DNA of 64,000 nucleotides from Actinomycetota bacterium. Lineage in GTDB: Bacteria; Actinomycetota; Actinomycetes; S36-B12; UBA5976. Below the pieces are notes generated by a model. The model worked only from the letters and a program-made list of their open reading frames with translations, did not search any database and was not told the DNA's origin. Location: contig CANGDR010000005.1 of assembly GCA_947452765.1 (NCBI GenBank), forward strand, positions 1 through 64,000, written 5' to 3'. Positions 63,407-64,000 of this stretch are shown here, piece after piece. A program made the position numbers and the translations under genes. The number at the start of each line of letters is the position of its first letter. Position 1 is the first letter of the stretch.

Positions 63407-64000
63407 ATGAGTTATGAGTTTGATACCGACCCAGAAGTTCACGACTTTGCGTTGCAAGTTCGCAAATTTGTGGAATCTGAAGCTATCCCGCTAGAAAATC
63501 AAATTGACGCACAAGCACATGGCATTGCACCTGAACTCAGAGTGCAGTTACAAAAGGCTGCCAAGGCGGCTGGAATATTTGCGCCTACGGCTCCAAAGGA
63601 ATTCGGTGGCAAGGAATTTAATCACGCTGCCCAAGCAGTAATCCTGGAGGAAGCTGGCCGCAGTTTGCTAGGACCAACCGCTTTAAACTGTGCAGCGCCC
63701 GATGAAGGCAATATTTTGCTTCTTAATAAAATCGCAACACCAGCGCAGCGCGACAAGTACTTAGCTCCACTCTCACGCGGTGAAATTCGTTCGTCATTTT
63801 CAATGACTGAGCCCTCTCCTGGTGCTGGCGCGGATCCAAATTTACTTTCAACTACGGCCGTGAAGACCACCAGTGGCTGGGTAATAAATGGCAATAAGTG
63901 GCTAATTACCGGTGCCGACGGTGCTGCCTTCTCGATTGTGATGGCGAAGACCTCGGGTGGCGCAACTATGTTCCTGGTTGACAACGAAAACCCAGGTATG
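63407..64000 (+). CDS. Acyl-CoA dehydrogenase (partial, cut by right edge)
   Basis: The N-terminal 198 residues are visible (MSYEFDTDPEVHDFALQVRK). The alpha-helical N-terminal domain (about 1-110) is followed by the middle-domain flavin/substrate motif FSMTEPSPGAGADPNLL and WVINGNKWLITGADGA, diagnostic for acyl-CoA dehydrogenases. The catalytic Glu region lies outside the window. It is absent from the ORF track because it has no stop here. Divergent from the GntR gene, it may be in the same regulon. Confidence 0.9.
   Translation, partial: MSYEFDTDPEVHDFALQVRKFVESEAIPLENQIDAQAHGIAPELRVQLQKAAKAAGIFAPTAPKEFGGKEFNHAAQAVILEEAGRSLLGPTALNCAAPDEGNILLLNKIATPAQRDKYLAPLSRGEIRSSFSMTEPSPGAGADPNLLSTTAVKTTSGWVINGNKWLITGADGAAFSIVMAKTSGGATMFLVDNENPGM

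Overview
The window is chromosomal DNA from a member of the Actinomycetota with a compact, moderately low-GC genome. It carries lineage markers: mycothiol synthase (mshD) next to a GlnR-type regulator, a dnaK-grpE-dnaJ-hspR operon with a HAIR operator, DUF3151 beside class II aldolase, and a DUF4395/rhodanese/DUF1416 sulfur cluster. Very short intergenic regions, several convergent 3' overlaps and many apparently leaderless promoters fit a streamlined aquatic actinobacterium such as the acI/Nanopelagicales group. That placement is inference; there is no rRNA or tRNA in the window. No phage, transposase, CRISPR array or plasmid function was seen.

Layout. 0-0.5 kb: a minus-strand c-di-AMP (ydaO-type) riboswitch in front of a gene cut by the left edge. 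0.5-3.3 kb: proline dehydrogenase-proC and Ppx/GppA. 3.3-6.8 kb: Cys-rich protein, radA, disA (c-di-AMP synthase). 6.8-11.6 kb: anchored secreted protein, asparaginase, dtd, YgfZ, Fur, nitrobindin with an unannotated 33-aa membrane ORF, and a CoA-binding protein. 11.6-14 kb: sulfur cluster led by a 26-aa cysteine-containing leader peptide. 14-17.5 kb: glnR-mshD and two S51-like proteins, one with a CysRS-like tail. 17.5-24.8 kb: phosphate block ppk, Nudix/histidine phosphatase, and pstSCAB under a PHO-box-like repeat. 24.8-33 kb: transporters and amino-acid-type catabolic enzymes (EamA, FAD oxidase, two YczE paralogues, DAO, ALDH, ThDP enzyme). 33-33.5 kb: a Phd/RelE toxin-antitoxin pair with a perfect operator. 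33.5-43.5 kb: purB/C/D/A, class III aminotransferase, GNAT, fba, DedA, pyrE. 44-48.5 kb: SDR and the HspR-controlled chaperone operon. 48.6-57 kb: mixed oxidoreductases, a MalY-type lyase, Ogt and a serine hydrolase. 57-59 kb: Kup. 59-64 kb: a catabolic island (HisD-like dehydrogenase, Asp/Glu racemase family, DadA-like FAD enzyme, GntR/FCD regulator, acyl-CoA dehydrogenase, cut by the right edge).

Three regulatory themes link the genes. (1) c-di-AMP: synthase, a riboswitch and a potassium transporter of a known c-di-AMP target class lie in one 60-kb stretch. (2) Nutrient sensing: GlnR (nitrogen), PHO box/pst/ppk (phosphate) and the cysteine-type leader peptide (sulfur) lie within about 10 kb. 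(3) Translation style: at least sixteen starts lie 6-7 nt after a TAnnnT hexamer, which predicts leaderless mRNAs, while genes inside operons are often coupled by NTGA overlaps, including a probable CTG start. Start codons that differ from the ORF track were moved on this evidence.
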